64,000 nucleotides of DNA from contig NZ_JAUSVO010000001.1 of assembly GCF_030814715.1 (NCBI RefSeq), forward strand, positions 124,001-188,000. The letters run 5' to 3'. The translations under genes and the position numbers were made by a program. Numbering within the stretch: the stretch's first letter is position 1; every line of letters begins with the position of its first letter. The stretch comes from Kaistia dalseonensis. GTDB taxonomy: Bacteria > Pseudomonadota > Alphaproteobacteria > Rhizobiales > Kaistiaceae. The notes under the pieces were generated by a model. The model was given only the letters and a program-made list of their open reading frames with translations, ran no database searches and had not been told where the DNA came from. Positions 17,182 through 27,611 of this stretch are shown piece after piece.

Positions 17182-17823
17182 ATGTCCGTTTCCGGAAAGC
17201 CGCCGCGCCGCGGTCTGATGCTCGTCTTGTCCTCGCCCTCGGGCGCGGGCAAGTCGACCATAGCGCGCCACCTGATGGAACAGGACAAGGACATTGTGCT
17301 GTCCGTCTCGGTCACCACGCGCAGCCGCCGGCCGAGCGAGATCGACGGCGTGCATTATCACTTCATCGACCTGCCGACCTTCAACCGCCTGCGCGACCAG
17401 GGCGACCTGCTCGAATGGGCCGAGGTGCACGGCAATTGCTACGGCACGCCGAAGGCGCCGGTCGAGCGCGCGCTCTCCTCGGGGCTGGATGTGCTGTTCG
17501 ACATTGACTGGCAGGGCGCCGATCAGGTCGCGCATGCCATGCCGGAAGATCTGGTGCGCATCTTCGTGTTGCCGCCCACCATGAAGGAACTCGCAGCCCG
17601 CCTCGAGCGCCGCGCCGAGGACACGCCGGACGTGATCGCCAAGCGCCTCGCCAATGCCCGCGCCGAAATCCGGCATTGGCGCGATTATGACTATGTGCTG
17701 ATCAACAAGGACCTGCAGACCTCACTCGAAAAAGCCCAGGCCATCCTCTACGCCGAACGCATGCGCCGCGCCCGCACGACCTGGCTCGAAGGCTTCGTGG
17801 AGAGCCTGCTAGAAGAGGCGTAG
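17182..17823 (+). CDS. gmk: guanylate kinase
   Basis: This 213-aa enzyme phosphorylates GMP to GDP. The P-loop SPSGAGKS lies at residues 18-25, followed by the GMP-binding [18 protein letters not shown] segment, the [12 protein letters not shown] motif and the [10 protein letters not shown] strand. Length and motifs are normal. It is the last plus-strand gene of the fab-mltG-yicC-gmk run. In relatives rsmA follows convergently; here an extra membrane protein gene intervenes. Confidence 0.97.
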   Translation: MSVSGKPPRRGLMLVLSSPSGAGKSTIARHLMEQDKDIVLSVSVTTRSRRPSEIDGVHYHFIDLPTFNRLRDQGDLLEWAEVHGNCYGTPKAPVERALSSGLDVLFDIDWQGADQVAHAMPEDLVRIFVLPPTMKELAARLERRAEDTPDVIAKRLANARAEIRHWRDYDYVLINKDLQTSLEKAQAILYAERMRRARTTWLEGFVESLLEEA

Positions 17824-17871
17824 CTGCCGTGCCGCAATCTTCGGAAGCGGGAAACTGCTCCTCGGTGCCGA

Positions 17872-19602
17872 CTATACTGTCTTGCCGAGTTCGCATGAAT
17901 TTCTCGACCAGAGTTTGACCGTCCTGCCATTCGGCGTGCGTACGGACTCGATCACCGAGAAACCCAGGTTCTTCGCCGCTGTTTCGAGAGCTTCGAAATC
18001 AACGGCTGGGCGGATATCACCGATAGTTCCGTCTGCCGACAACAGCAGGCAACTCGGCGAAGATTGAAGCCAAGCTTCATAGTCCGAAATGGTGCCTGGA
18101 AACGGTGGTGATCCATCGACAGGGAGACGTACCGGCGACGACATGGCGTTCGCCAGTGAGATCGTATTGCCGTTCAGCAGGTAGGTCCGAAATCCCATCT
18201 TGACGACAGAGTCGGGAGGGTTCCTGTCGTGAGCTAAGGCGTACAATTCGGTGCTGAGCTGAAACCATTGATGAGAATCGTCCGTCGATATGGCCGTCGG
18301 AATATCCGGGTTCCCGAGTTCGCTCTCCAGGCTGTACCAATGAATCGGTGCTCTCGAGGAGAAGGCGGGTATTGTTCCTATTAGGGGTAATGTCGTGCGG
18401 GAGTTCTCGTAATAGGGAGGCTCCATGCTGAACAAAGGATGCACGCTAACCAGGCAAGCAACCGCAATGGCCGCAGCTCCGATAAATCTCAATGGTTCAG
18501 TGCTCAGCAAAAGCCGAAATCCATACAGTGCGATGATAGCAAGAGCGGGAAACAAGGGGGCTGAGAAACCCGTGCCTTTGTTGGACGAGCTCATCAAGGC
18601 AAATATTGAGAAGGTCGAAAATATCAAAACAGGCGATACTAGCGAAGCCGTTACCCTATTCAACGTTAATATTATACCATTTTTTAGACTGAATATAAGT
18701 ACATAGATCAGCAGGGAGGCGATGCCGAATATGATCAATAATGTATCTGTTAATTGGGTGTAATATATAAAGAGTTGTATCGTTGCATAAGCGCTTTGCC
18801 AGAGCCCCGCAGGACCATAGCTGGTAGCTTTATCGCCATAGCCATATTGGAGCAGATAGTCGAGCACCGGTCTCCAGCTGAAGAATAGCCAGCTTGCGGC
18901 GGTGATGAGCGCGACGACGCCGGCCAGCAGTGTGTTGGCAAGGGCCTTGGCGATAGCGTCGCGACGCGTGAACACGCACCAGAGCACCGCCAGGGCGATC
19001 GCCGGATAGAAGGAGATCGTGACTGTTCGCGACAGCGCCATCATGCCGACGCACAAACCCAGCAGGATGGCCCAAGGCGTTGAGCGCAACCTGTCCGAAT
19101 AGAGCAGACACATCAGCGCGGCCGTTGTGAAGAAGGTGGCGGCCATCGCAAAATTGAATGTGCGACTATAGTCGACGATGATCGGCGACGCGGCGACGAT
19201 GAGCGAGGCCAGCAGGGCGAACCAGTCGCCGGCTATTCGTCGGGCGAGGAAGTAGGTCACGATCACAGATGCCCCGCCGAACAATACGGGCACAAGAAAG
19301 CCGACCGAGAGTTGTGGCCCAAAGATAATGAAGAGAATCGACGCGGTCGCAGTGGTTACGGGCGCCTGGATTGTCGGTAGCAGGACTTCGTTGAGCCAGC
19401 CGCGCAGACCACCGCTCATCCAGGCATGATAATCATACAAGGCAATCGAGAAGTATCCAGCTTCATCGATGTCGACCGCCTGATTCAGCCGGTAGCGGGC
19501 TATCCACGATGCATTCACGAGGACAAAGGAGACAGCAATGATCGCCATGCCCACCATGGGAGCCAGGCGAGTTATTTTGTTCGTGTTCGCTGTTCCGCTC
19601 AT
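17872..19602 (-). CDS. GT39-like multi-pass membrane protein
   Basis: This 576-aa protein resembles dolichyl/undecaprenyl-phosphate-mannose-type glycosyltransferases (PMT/ArnT, GT-C fold). The first helix is followed by the acidic pair in VDIDEAGYFS (about residues 43-52), where GT-C enzymes keep a catalytic Asp. About ten to twelve hydrophobic helices follow to residue 385, then a soluble C-terminal domain of about 190 residues. The donor and acceptor are unknown. Composition is mosaic: the half encoding the N-terminus (18850-19600) looks like the host, while 18420-18800 is clearly AT-rich. It sits between gmk and rsmA, which are normally neighbours, so it is probably acquired. Confidence 0.72.
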   Translation of the reverse strand: MSGTANTNKITRLAPMVGMAIIAVSFVLVNASWIARYRLNQAVDIDEAGYFSIALYDYHAWMSGGLRGWLNEVLLPTIQAPVTTATASILFIIFGPQLSVGFLVPVLFGGASVIVTYFLARRIAGDWFALLASLIVAASPIIVDYSRTFNFAMAATFFTTAALMCLLYSDRLRSTPWAILLGLCVGMMALSRTVTISFYPAIALAVLWCVFTRRDAIAKALANTLLAGVVALITAASWLFFSWRPVLDYLLQYGYGDKATSYGPAGLWQSAYATIQLFIYYTQLTDTLLIIFGIASLLIYVLIFSLKNGIILTLNRVTASLVSPVLIFSTFSIFALMSSSNKGTGFSAPLFPALAIIALYGFRLLLSTEPLRFIGAAAIAVACLVSVHPLFSMEPPYYENSRTTLPLIGTIPAFSSRAPIHWYSLESELGNPDIPTAISTDDSHQWFQLSTELYALAHDRNPPDSVVKMGFRTYLLNGNTISLANAMSSPVRLPVDGSPPFPGTISDYEAWLQSSPSCLLLSADGTIGDIRPAVDFEALETAAKNLGFSVIESVRTPNGRTVKLWSRNSCELGKTV

Positions 19603-19965
19603 TGTCCAATATCTATCTGAAGCTGAAGGTTCCGGATGAACGTCTGGATCGGTTGTAACGCTTATAGATATCCAGCCTCGCTACGTATAGTTCCCAGTCG
19701 TGCGTGTCACCAATCCCAGCGACGTGCGAGAATTGTGAGGATTGAGAAGGGCATGCGGCCGTCGGTTCCGGCAATCGGCGTCAAAGTGGTTGACTCGAAT
19801 GCCGGGCCGGTTTGCTGACACCGTGGCCACGGGGGCGCAAAGGATGTCGAGGGCGGATGCGGACTCGCTCCCCGAGCGCCGACGACGCAGAGCGGATGGT
19901 CGGCGGGGCCGCCGCCCCGCAATTCGAGCCGTTGGGACCGTGATCTGGGTGACCCACCCGCCCTT
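19603..19965. other. 363-bp intergenic region, no gene recognised
   Basis: The left part should contain the promoter of the minus-strand membrane protein gene at 19602; no clear -35/-10 pair was found. The right part is GC-rich. A hairpin (GCCCT, loop TTC, AGGGC, near 19961-19973) overlaps the rsmA stop and could end the minus-strand lpt operon. Short frames here have no recognisable protein content. Confidence 0.4.
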
Positions 19966-20799
19966 TCAGGGCAGGGCGTTGGCGAGGCGGACGAAGCCGG
20001 GGACGTCGATTTCTTCGGCGCGGGCGGTTTCATTGATGCCGGCTGTCGCGAGGAGCGGCAGGGGATCGACGCCGAGCGTCTTCAGGCTCTGGCGCAGCAT
20101 CTTGCGGCGCTGGCCGAAGGCCGCCGCCGTGACGCGTTCGAGCTTCGCCCTGTCGCAGGGGAGGGGTGTGGGGCGCGGGCGGAAGTGGACGACGGACGAT
20201 GTGACTTTCGGCGGCGGCGTGAACGCTTTCGGCGAGATGTCGAACAGGATCTGCGCCTCTGTCCGCCAACCCGCCATGACGCCGAGCCGGCCATAGGCGT
20301 CATCGTCCGGCGTCGCCACGATGCGCTCGGCCACCTCGCGCTGGAACATCAGCGTCATGCTCTCATAGAAGGGCGGCCACGGCTCGGCCTGCAGCCAGCC
20401 GATCAGTAGCGGCGTGGCGATATTATAGGGCAGGTTCGCGACGATGCGGACGGGGCCCGGCGCGAGTGCAGCCATGTCGACCGCCAGCGCGTCACCCTCG
20501 ATCACGTCGAGACGGCCGGGATAGTGAGCGGCGATCTCGGCCAGAGCATCGAGGCAGCGGCGATCACGTTCGATCGCGATCACCTTCGAGGCGCCCTCGG
20601 CAAGCAAGGCGCGGGTCAGGCCACCGGGGCCGGGACCGACCTCGATCACAGTGGCGCCGGAGAGCGGCCCGGCGGCGCGGGCGATCCGGCCGGTGAGGTT
20701 GAGATCGAGCAGAAAATTCTGGCCGAGCGCCTTCACGGGCTGCAGGCCGTAGCGGGTGATCACATCCCGCAGCGGGGGAAGGCCGTCCTGTGCGATCAC
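19966..20799 (-). CDS. rsmA: 16S rRNA dimethyladenosine transferase
   Basis: This 277-aa methyltransferase (KsgA) dimethylates A1518 and A1519 of 16S rRNA late in 30S assembly. It has LGQNFLLD (25-32), the SAM-binding motif [11 protein letters not shown] (52-62) and the catalytic NLPYN (122-126). The start is GTG at 20799, overlapping the pdxA stop (GTGA), which fixes both the start and coupled translation. It is the last gene of the lptF-lptG-lptD-surA-pdxA-rsmA operon. Confidence 0.95.
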   Translation of the reverse strand: MIAQDGLPPLRDVITRYGLQPVKALGQNFLLDLNLTGRIARAAGPLSGATVIEVGPGPGGLTRALLAEGASKVIAIERDRRCLDALAEIAAHYPGRLDVIEGDALAVDMAALAPGPVRIVANLPYNIATPLLIGWLQAEPWPPFYESMTLMFQREVAERIVATPDDDAYGRLGVMAGWRTEAQILFDISPKAFTPPPKVTSSVVHFRPRPTPLPCDRAKLERVTAAAFGQRRKMLRQSLKTLGVDPLPLLATAGINETARAEEIDVPGFVRLANALP

Positions 20800-21860
20800 G
20801 CGATCCGCCGGTCAGCTTCGGCTGCGTGTTCCGCAATATAGTCGGCCTCGTGGCGGGCGAGTTCGTCGGCGAGCCGCAGGGCGGCCGCAAGGCTCGAAAA
20901 ATCCGCCGCGCCCGTTCCTGCTATGTCGAAGGCCGTGCCATGATCGGGCGATGTCCTGATGAACGGCAGGCCCAGCGTGACATTGACGGTTTCAGCGAAG
21001 GCGATCGTCTTGGTCGGAATGAGGGCTTGGTCGTGATACATGCAGAGCGCAACGTCGTAGCGCGCGCGAGCAGCGGCATGAAACATCGTGTCGGGCGCGA
21101 GCGGGCCGACGGCGTCGATCCCTTCGGCCCTCAGCCGTGCGACGGCCGGTCGGATCACGGCGTCGTCTTCCGTGCCCATCACCCCGCCTTCGCCGGCATG
21201 CGGATTGAGCCCGGCGACTGCGATCCGCGGCGTTGCAATGCCGAAGCGGCGGCGCATGTCGTGGTCGATCGTGCGCGCCGTGGCGACGATGGCTTCTTCG
21301 GTCAGGAGCTTCGGCACGGCCGAAATCGGCACATGGATGGTGGCGGGGACAGCGCGGAGGCCGGGACCGGCCAGCATCATCACCGGCCGCGCCGGCATAC
21401 CGCTCCAGGCGGCCGAGAGCATGCCCAGAAACTCGGTATGGCCAGGATGCTGGAAGCCGGCGTCATAGAGCGCCTTCTTGTTGATCGGATTGGTCACGAT
21501 CGCTGAAGCGAGGCCGGCACGCACGTCACCCACGGCGCGGGCGATCGCCTCGATGACGCCATGCGCGGCGAGACGCTCGGGCTGGCCGGGCGCCGCATCG
21601 GCCTTTCCTTCCAGCCGCACCACCGGCAGCACGCGATCAAACGCTTCAACGGCCTCGTCCTGCGCCACGGTCTCGATCGGAACGTCGAGGCCCAGCAAGG
21701 CCGCGCGGTGGCGCAGCGCATCGGGATCGGTCAGGCAGTAGAACGCCGGGAGATCGCGCTCACGACGCGCGAACCAGGCGGCCAGCGTTACATCGGGCCC
21801 GATCCCCGCTGGCTCTCCCATGGTGAGCGCGAGCGGACGGAGAGGTGCGGAGATAGCCAT
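20796..21860 (-). CDS. pdxA: 4-hydroxythreonine-4-phosphate dehydrogenase
   Basis: This 354-aa NAD-dependent enzyme of DXP-dependent pyridoxal 5'-phosphate synthesis has [12 protein letters not shown] near the N-terminus, TNPINKKAL, the metal-binding His residues in GHTEFL and LNPHAGEGG, and [12 protein letters not shown]. Length is normal. It starts 4 bp after the surA stop and overlaps rsmA by 4 bp. The clustering of surA, pdxA and rsmA is conserved across proteobacteria. Confidence 0.96.
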   Translation of the reverse strand: MAISAPLRPLALTMGEPAGIGPDVTLAAWFARRERDLPAFYCLTDPDALRHRAALLGLDVPIETVAQDEAVEAFDRVLPVVRLEGKADAAPGQPERLAAHGVIEAIARAVGDVRAGLASAIVTNPINKKALYDAGFQHPGHTEFLGMLSAAWSGMPARPVMMLAGPGLRAVPATIHVPISAVPKLLTEEAIVATARTIDHDMRRRFGIATPRIAVAGLNPHAGEGGVMGTEDDAVIRPAVARLRAEGIDAVGPLAPDTMFHAAARARYDVALCMYHDQALIPTKTIAFAETVNVTLGLPFIRTSPDHGTAFDIAGTGAADFSSLAAALRLADELARHEADYIAEHAAEADRRIA

Positions 21861-21864
21861 AATT

Positions 21865-22794
21865 TCAATTGTAGACGATCTTGGCGTTCTTGCGAAGTTC
21901 GGCCTTAAAGTCCTTCTCGATGTCCTGGTTCTGAGCGGCGCTTAGCTTCTTCTCGACCTGGGCGCGCACGCCGGCCGTGCTCTGGATTTCCTTGACCGAG
22001 CAGATTGCGATCACCTCGACGCCGCGATCGGTAATCTCCGGCTTTAGGGTGCCGCCGGCGGGGGTGCTGCTGAGTGCGTCGGCCATGTCGGTATCCATCT
22101 GCGAGGTATCGCGGCGGCCTGCATTGATTACGACGACGCCCTTGAGCGATTTGGCGAGATCGAGGCTGCCGTCACAGCCGGGAAAGCGCTTGCGGAATGC
22201 CTCGGCTTCGCCCAAGCGGCGCTGCGCCGAGCCGGGGGGAGATGTCTTGGGAACAACGAAGACGATCTGCTGGAGCTTGAATTCCTTCATCGTCGCCTGC
22301 TCCATATTGACGCCTTCCTTGGCCAGTTCGGCCTGAATGTCAGCCTCACTCACATTGGATTGCTGGCTGCGAATCTTGGCGCGCATGAGGGTTGCCCAGG
22401 TCATCTGGGCACGGAAGAGCTTCTTGAGTGTCTCGGGTTCGACACCGGCCTGTTGCAGCGCCTTGCCGAACTGCGGCAGCGGCAGCTTGACCTGCTTGGC
22501 GATGGCCGCATAGCGCTCGTTCACGCCCGCCTCGTCCGGCAACATTTTGCGCGGGGTCGCGAATTGCTGCACGATCGCCTCGTCGATCAGATCATCGAGC
22601 GCGCTCTTCGGGGTCGCCTTCTGATGAAACAACGCCATCAGCTTGACGCGTTGATTGACGTCGTAGCTCGTGATCGCCTGATCGTTGACGGTGGCCTTGA
22701 TCGTCGACTGCGCGCTGGCAACCGACGGCAGGAGCGCGAGGCCGAGTCCGATGCTGAACAGGGAGAAGACGAGTGTTCTGAGCATGGTGCGCAT
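21865..22794 (-). CDS. surA: SurA-type periplasmic chaperone
   Basis: This 309-aa protein has a signal peptide ([16 protein letters not shown] to ASA, residues 1-28) and a SurA N-terminal chaperone domain ([20 protein letters not shown], then [10 protein letters not shown]). It has one parvulin-like region (about 155-260) that lacks a well-preserved PPIase active site. E. coli SurA is about 430 aa with two parvulin domains; rhizobial versions are shorter like this one. It escorts outer-membrane proteins such as LptD, whose gene lies 141 bp upstream in the same direction. Confidence 0.85.
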   Translation of the reverse strand: MRTMLRTLVFSLFSIGLGLALLPSVASAQSTIKATVNDQAITSYDVNQRVKLMALFHQKATPKSALDDLIDEAIVQQFATPRKMLPDEAGVNERYAAIAKQVKLPLPQFGKALQQAGVEPETLKKLFRAQMTWATLMRAKIRSQQSNVSEADIQAELAKEGVNMEQATMKEFKLQQIVFVVPKTSPPGSAQRRLGEAEAFRKRFPGCDGSLDLAKSLKGVVVINAGRRDTSQMDTDMADALSSTPAGGTLKPEITDRGVEVIAICSVKEIQSTAGVRAQVEKKLSAAQNQDIEKDFKAELRKNAKIVYN

Positions 22795-22935
22795 GATGGA
22801 GTTCCGAGCCCGGTTGTCGTCGATGGCCGATGGCGGCCTTCGACGATCAAAAGTTGCTTCGCTTCAAGCTCTCTAAATCCGGTAAATCCGGCGAAAGCAT
22901 GAATCGCAGGCGAAGTATGAGCCGCTCGGCGCAGA

Positions 22936-25335
22936 TCAGTTCAAATTGCCGATATTGCTGCTGAGCGAGGTCCCGCCGAGCGTGCGCAGTTGCAGGCTGA
23001 CGAGAAGGGTCTTGGAGGTATTGAGGTCGGTATAGGCCTCGCGGATCTCGGTATAGGCGATCGAGAAGGTCGTGCACTCGTCGTCATAGGCGATGCCCAC
23101 GCCATTGCCGGCCATCTGGTCCTGCTCGATGTCCCACGCGATCGATCCAAACACGCGCCAGCTCTCCGTGAACTGCCATGACGCGCGGCCGCTGACCGTG
23201 TTGGTCGTTTCAGTCTGGTCGCTGCTGCCGATCGCGGGAACGTCGCGCATGTAAAGATAGGAGGCCGATGCCGTCACGTCGCCGAGCTTGCCGGTTGCGA
23301 CCAGCTGCGCCTGGTTGACGTCGAAGGTCTCGGCATCGACGCGGCCGCGTGCGGTCAGGAAGTAGCCCATGCCGCCATCAAACGTCATGCTGCCCACATA
23401 GTCGGACACATTGTCCTGCAGGCCTGACACGGTGCCGGTCTGGGTCAGGTCCTCGACCGCGAAGGAGTTGAGACCGGCCACCTGATAGGACTGACCGACG
23501 ACGCCCTGCACGGTTGCGACCGAGCCTATATTCGCGAGATAGCGGAAGCCGGCATTGATACGGGTGCCACCTTCGACACGGTCATAGCCGGAGAATTTGT
23601 CCCAGGCGAACAGCGTCGAATCGTCGAAGACAAGGCTCTGCGCGTCTTCGTTCGGCAGCTGTCCTGCCATGCCTTCGTTCGGGCGCACAATCATCTGCGC
23701 GATCGGCTCGAAGACGAAGGAGGAGGACATGGCCGAGGCCATGATCGGCCAGCGCCACTCCATGCCCACCGCCGGCATGGCGCGGGAATAGGAGCCCTGG
23801 TCGCTGATTCCCGGGATGATCTGGTCTTCGTCGAGATAGAAGGCGTCCGCCTGCAGATAGGCAAAGGGCTTCAGCACCATGCCGACAGGACCCATGACCG
23901 TGCTCTGCCACGTCCAGTTCGTGCTGGCACGGTTGAAATTGCCGGAAAGGCCGAGCACCGGGTCGCCATATTGATAGACGCCGGTATTGGCCTGGTCGAT
24001 ATAGTCGAGCTCCGAGCGCTGCAGGCTGGTGACGTTGTTCGTCATGGTCAGCTGGCCGCCGAGGATCGTCTTGTCGAAGATGTAGTTCTGATCCATCACC
24101 GGGCGCACGATCGCCTGGCGGCCCTGGTCATAGCTCGGGTCGGTGCTGTTGGTCAGGACCTCGAAATAGTAGCCGCGCAGGTCGAGATAGTTGCGCTCCG
24201 ACATGCCGGTGAGGTGAACCGTCGAAATCGCGACGTCCGACGCGCTGTTGAGCACCTTGTAGTCGCGGCTGAACGTGCGGTCGCTCAGGAGCGTAGCATC
24301 CCAGCCGAAGGCCCACTGACGGTTCAGGTAGAATTCGCCAGTCGTCCGCGCGCCGCCACGCCATTCCACGTCGCCCGAATTGCGGGTGCCGCTGGCGATG
24401 AAGGCTTCGGGATTGCGCTGATGAATCCCGGCCATTTCGAGGGTGTACTGTCCGTAATCGAGGCGATGACGCCACTCGGCATCGAGCAGGAAGCCCTGGT
24501 TCGTATAATAGGCCGGCGAGAAGGTGATGTCGTAATTGGGGGCCAGCGCCCAGAAATAGGGCGTCTTGGCGAAGGCGCCGAGGGCCGAGGTGTAGCCGGC
24601 CGACGGGAACAGGAAGCCGCTCTTGCGCTTGACGGTCGGATCGGGCGCCGAGAAAGCGGGGAAATAGGCGACCGGCAGGCCGAAGAACTCCAGCCGGGCA
24701 CTCTTGAAATAGATCATGTGCTCGTTGTGATCGGCAATGATGCGCGCGGCCTTCACCTGCCAGATCGGAGCTTTCTTCGGGTTCTCGCGGCAGGGTTCGC
24801 AAGCCGTGTAGACGCCGCGATAGAATGTCGTCGTCTTGCCCTGGTCGCGATAGGCCTTCTCGGCCGCAAAATGGGTCTGCGTCGGCGTATCGAGGCGGAG
24901 CGCCGTGACGAAACCGGTCGCAAAATCCTCCGTGATGTCGATCGTGTCGGCCGTCACGATCGCGCCCGTACGGTCGACAATCTTGACGCGGCCGTCGGCC
25001 GTCATCTTGCGGTTCTTCTGGTCGTATGTGACCCGGTCGGCCTCAAGGGTATAGCCGTCATAATACATCTTGACCCCGCCGACCGCGGCGACGGTCGACT
25101 TGTCATAGTCGTAGACGAGCTGGTCCGATTCGAGCAGCATCTGCGCGCCCTTGGTGGGCGTGGGCATGCTGTCAACGGCGAAGCCGAGCGTGCCGGGATT
25201 GGCCTGCGCGAGCGCCTCGCCCGAAAGCGGGCCCAGGACTGCCAGCGCGGCCAGCGCCACGAGCGCGAACGACTTATTCCTCAGGCGGGAGAAGGTACGC
25301 ATCACAGGCCCGAGAGGTGCGGAAATACGACTCAT
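22936..25335 (-). CDS. lptD: LPS assembly outer-membrane protein LptD
   Basis: This 799-aa beta-barrel inserts lipopolysaccharide into the outer leaflet. It has a hydrophobic signal segment (about residues 20-45), an OstA/LptA-like N-domain (about 60-170), a Cys pair C-x2-C at residues 179 and 182, and a barrel rich in alternating aromatic residues to the end. Another Cys (about 754) lies near the C-terminus and could form a disulfide with the N-domain, as required in E. coli LptD. ATG 25335 overlaps the lptG stop (ATGA) and follows GGGAGGA; the in-frame ATG 33 bases further in would also keep the signal peptide. Confidence 0.94.
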   Translation of the reverse strand: MSRISAPLGPVMRTFSRLRNKSFALVALAALAVLGPLSGEALAQANPGTLGFAVDSMPTPTKGAQMLLESDQLVYDYDKSTVAAVGGVKMYYDGYTLEADRVTYDQKNRKMTADGRVKIVDRTGAIVTADTIDITEDFATGFVTALRLDTPTQTHFAAEKAYRDQGKTTTFYRGVYTACEPCRENPKKAPIWQVKAARIIADHNEHMIYFKSARLEFFGLPVAYFPAFSAPDPTVKRKSGFLFPSAGYTSALGAFAKTPYFWALAPNYDITFSPAYYTNQGFLLDAEWRHRLDYGQYTLEMAGIHQRNPEAFIASGTRNSGDVEWRGGARTTGEFYLNRQWAFGWDATLLSDRTFSRDYKVLNSASDVAISTVHLTGMSERNYLDLRGYYFEVLTNSTDPSYDQGRQAIVRPVMDQNYIFDKTILGGQLTMTNNVTSLQRSELDYIDQANTGVYQYGDPVLGLSGNFNRASTNWTWQSTVMGPVGMVLKPFAYLQADAFYLDEDQIIPGISDQGSYSRAMPAVGMEWRWPIMASAMSSSFVFEPIAQMIVRPNEGMAGQLPNEDAQSLVFDDSTLFAWDKFSGYDRVEGGTRINAGFRYLANIGSVATVQGVVGQSYQVAGLNSFAVEDLTQTGTVSGLQDNVSDYVGSMTFDGGMGYFLTARGRVDAETFDVNQAQLVATGKLGDVTASASYLYMRDVPAIGSSDQTETTNTVSGRASWQFTESWRVFGSIAWDIEQDQMAGNGVGIAYDDECTTFSIAYTEIREAYTDLNTSKTLLVSLQLRTLGGTSLSSNIGNLN

Positions 25336-26435
25336 CCGTCCTCCCGATAGAGCAGCACGGTGACGCTCGCGAGCGTTGCGACAAGCGAAGGGGTCCAAGC
25401 AGCAACGGCAGGCAACACAGTGCCGCTCCTCCCTAAACCATTGGCCAATTCGGTCACAACATAAAGCACGAAGCCCACGATCACGCCAGTCAGAATCACC
25501 TGCCCGAGATCACGCGAACGGGAGAAGCGGAGCGACACGGTTGCCGCCACCAGCACCATGGCGAGGAAGAGCAGCGGCTGTGCCAGCAGGGACTGGTAAC
25601 GCATCTCGTAGCCGTCGCTCGGAACGCCCGATTTGTTTGATATTTCAATGAATTGCGGCAGGGACCAGAACGAGATCGTATCGGGATCCGCGAGCTGCTG
25701 GCTGACCTGATCGGGCGCCAGATCCGTCGGCAGATCGAAGGTCGCGACCGGTTGTGGCAGGATCCCGGTCTGCGTCACGGTTGCGTCGTGAAGGACCCAC
25801 TTATTCCCAGAAAGTTCAGCCGAGCGCGCGTCCACGCGCTTGTCCAACCGCCCGCCCGGATCGAAGACAAAGGCGGTGACTTCGACAAGCGACAGGCCGC
25901 GATTGAAACTGTTCTTGGCGCCGAGAATCGAGCTGCCTTCGAGCCCCGATTGTCGGAGCCAGATCGGCTTCTGCTGAGTCGCCCCGCCAATGTCCTGAAC
26001 TCCGACGCCCGCCGTCAGCTGATTGAAGATCGCGACCGACTCTTCCTTCAGCATCGTCGCGAACGGGTTGAACAGCGTCGTCGCCATGATCCCGAAAATG
26101 ACGGCGACGCCGCCGGCCGGCAACACAAACTGCCAGGCCGAGAGGCCCGAGGCGCGGGCGACGACCAGTTCGAGCTGCCTGTTGGCCATGACGAAACTCG
26201 CCATCGCCGCAAAGAGGATCGTGAAGGGCAGGGCGCGTTCGATCACGGTCGGGACGCGTGAGAGCGAGACGAGCAGATAGATGAGGGGATCGAAATTGTC
26301 GCGCTTGGCCGCGCGACGCGCGAGTTCGAGATAGTCGATGAAGGCGATCAGCACGAAGACGACGATGAAGATGATGATCGCCGTCTTCGCGAAGCGGCGG
26401 GCGAAATAGAGGGTGAGGGTCGGGTTGCGCATCAT
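25332..26435 (-). CDS. lptG: LPS export ABC transporter permease LptG
   Basis: This 367-aa YjgP/YjgQ-family subunit has the 3+3 helix topology with a central periplasmic beta-jellyroll domain (about residues 120-270). The N-terminus NPTLTLYFARRFAKTAIIIF and the coupling region LELARRAAKR fit LptG. It forms LptB2FG with LptF and extracts LPS from the inner membrane. Two adjacent ATG codons (26435, 26432) are possible starts. It lies 6 bp after lptF and overlaps lptD by 4 bp. Confidence 0.94.
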   Translation of the reverse strand: MMRNPTLTLYFARRFAKTAIIIFIVVFVLIAFIDYLELARRAAKRDNFDPLIYLLVSLSRVPTVIERALPFTILFAAMASFVMANRQLELVVARASGLSAWQFVLPAGGVAVIFGIMATTLFNPFATMLKEESVAIFNQLTAGVGVQDIGGATQQKPIWLRQSGLEGSSILGAKNSFNRGLSLVEVTAFVFDPGGRLDKRVDARSAELSGNKWVLHDATVTQTGILPQPVATFDLPTDLAPDQVSQQLADPDTISFWSLPQFIEISNKSGVPSDGYEMRYQSLLAQPLLFLAMVLVAATVSLRFSRSRDLGQVILTGVIVGFVLYVVTELANGLGRSGTVLPAVAAWTPSLVATLASVTVLLYREDG

Positions 26436-26441
26436 TCGCGA

Positions 26442-27611
26442 TCAGGCCTGGCCACGAGCCTGGCGCCGCTGCGCCCGCCGCTCGAAGAGATCGCCGATGA
26501 GGGCCGAGATGCCGTCGAGGGCCGAGAAGCGCAGTCCGCCGAGAATGGCGCCGAGGACGAGCACGATGGAAATGATGGGTAAGGCATAGAGCACCGGAAA
26601 GAGCCAAGGCTCGGTGGCCGAAAGACCGGCGAGGACGAGCCCGCCGATTCGCAGAAGTGTAGCGACGACCACGGTCACGAGCATGACGACGCCGCGGCCC
26701 TGGCGCGTCGTCTGCGCCTGTCCCATCGTGGCGACCGGCAGCAAGGCGAAGAGCAGGGCATAGAGCGGGCTCGACAGGCGATCATGGAACTCGGCCGCAA
26801 AGGAATCCGGCCGCTTCTGGTACTCGGGATCGTTCGGCTCCGGTGAGAGCAGATAGGCCGTGTCGCGCTCGCCGGGCTTGAACGCCGGCTGCTGGCTCGC
26901 CGCGCCGAAGGTCGACATGTCGAAGGCGTAGGATTCGAACTCGATGATCGACATCGAACCCTTGCTGACCGAGCGCTGCTGGATCGTTCCGCTCTGCATG
27001 ACCAGGAAGGTGCCGAGCGGGTTCTTCAGGATCGTGCCGCGATTGGCGATGTAGACGGAGCTCTGGTCGGGGTCGCGCTCGTCCTGGATGAAGATGCCTT
27101 CGAGCGTGCCATCGGGCCGGCGGTCGCGAATATGGAACACCAGGCTGTCGCCGATCGGCATGAACGCACCTTCCTGGATGAAGGACGAGATCAGGTCGGT
27201 ATTGATGCCCGCGAGCATGGTCCGGAACGACTGCATCGACCGGGGAACCAGATAGATCGACATGATGGCGACGACGACCATCGCCAGGAGCCCGAGCGTC
27301 GCCGCCGGCTTCAGCAGCGTCGCTTGCGAAGCGCCGCTCGCATTGATGATCACCAGTTCGGAATCGGCGTTGAGCTGATTGAACGTGTAGATGACGCCGA
27401 TCAGCACCGCGACGGGGCAGACGATCAGAAGCAGCCCGGGAAAAATGAGGCTCGAGACCTGAAAGAAGGTCACGAAACTCTGGCCCTTGGCCGTCACCAG
27501 GTCGAGTTCGCGCAAAGCCTGGCTCAGCCAGACGGTTCCGCCGAGGCCGCCCAGGCTCAGCAGGAAGGCGCCGAGCATGCGCTTGAATATGTAACGGCCG
27601 ATCAGCTTCAT
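26442..27611 (-). CDS. lptF: LPS export ABC transporter permease LptF
   Basis: This 389-aa YjgP/YjgQ-family protein begins MKLIGRYIFKRMLGAF. It has three N-terminal helices, a jellyroll domain (about residues 125-270) and three C-terminal helices with a basic tail (RRAQRRQARGQA). It is the first gene of the six-gene minus-strand operon. I use ATG 27611 because the upstream extension (to 27668) is proline-rich and lacks family similarity. The divergent pepA gene starts 321 bp away. Confidence 0.93.
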   Translation of the reverse strand: MKLIGRYIFKRMLGAFLLSLGGLGGTVWLSQALRELDLVTAKGQSFVTFFQVSSLIFPGLLLIVCPVAVLIGVIYTFNQLNADSELVIINASGASQATLLKPAATLGLLAMVVVAIMSIYLVPRSMQSFRTMLAGINTDLISSFIQEGAFMPIGDSLVFHIRDRRPDGTLEGIFIQDERDPDQSSVYIANRGTILKNPLGTFLVMQSGTIQQRSVSKGSMSIIEFESYAFDMSTFGAASQQPAFKPGERDTAYLLSPEPNDPEYQKRPDSFAAEFHDRLSSPLYALLFALLPVATMGQAQTTRQGRGVVMLVTVVVATLLRIGGLVLAGLSATEPWLFPVLYALPIISIVLVLGAILGGLRFSALDGISALIGDLFERRAQRRQARGQA

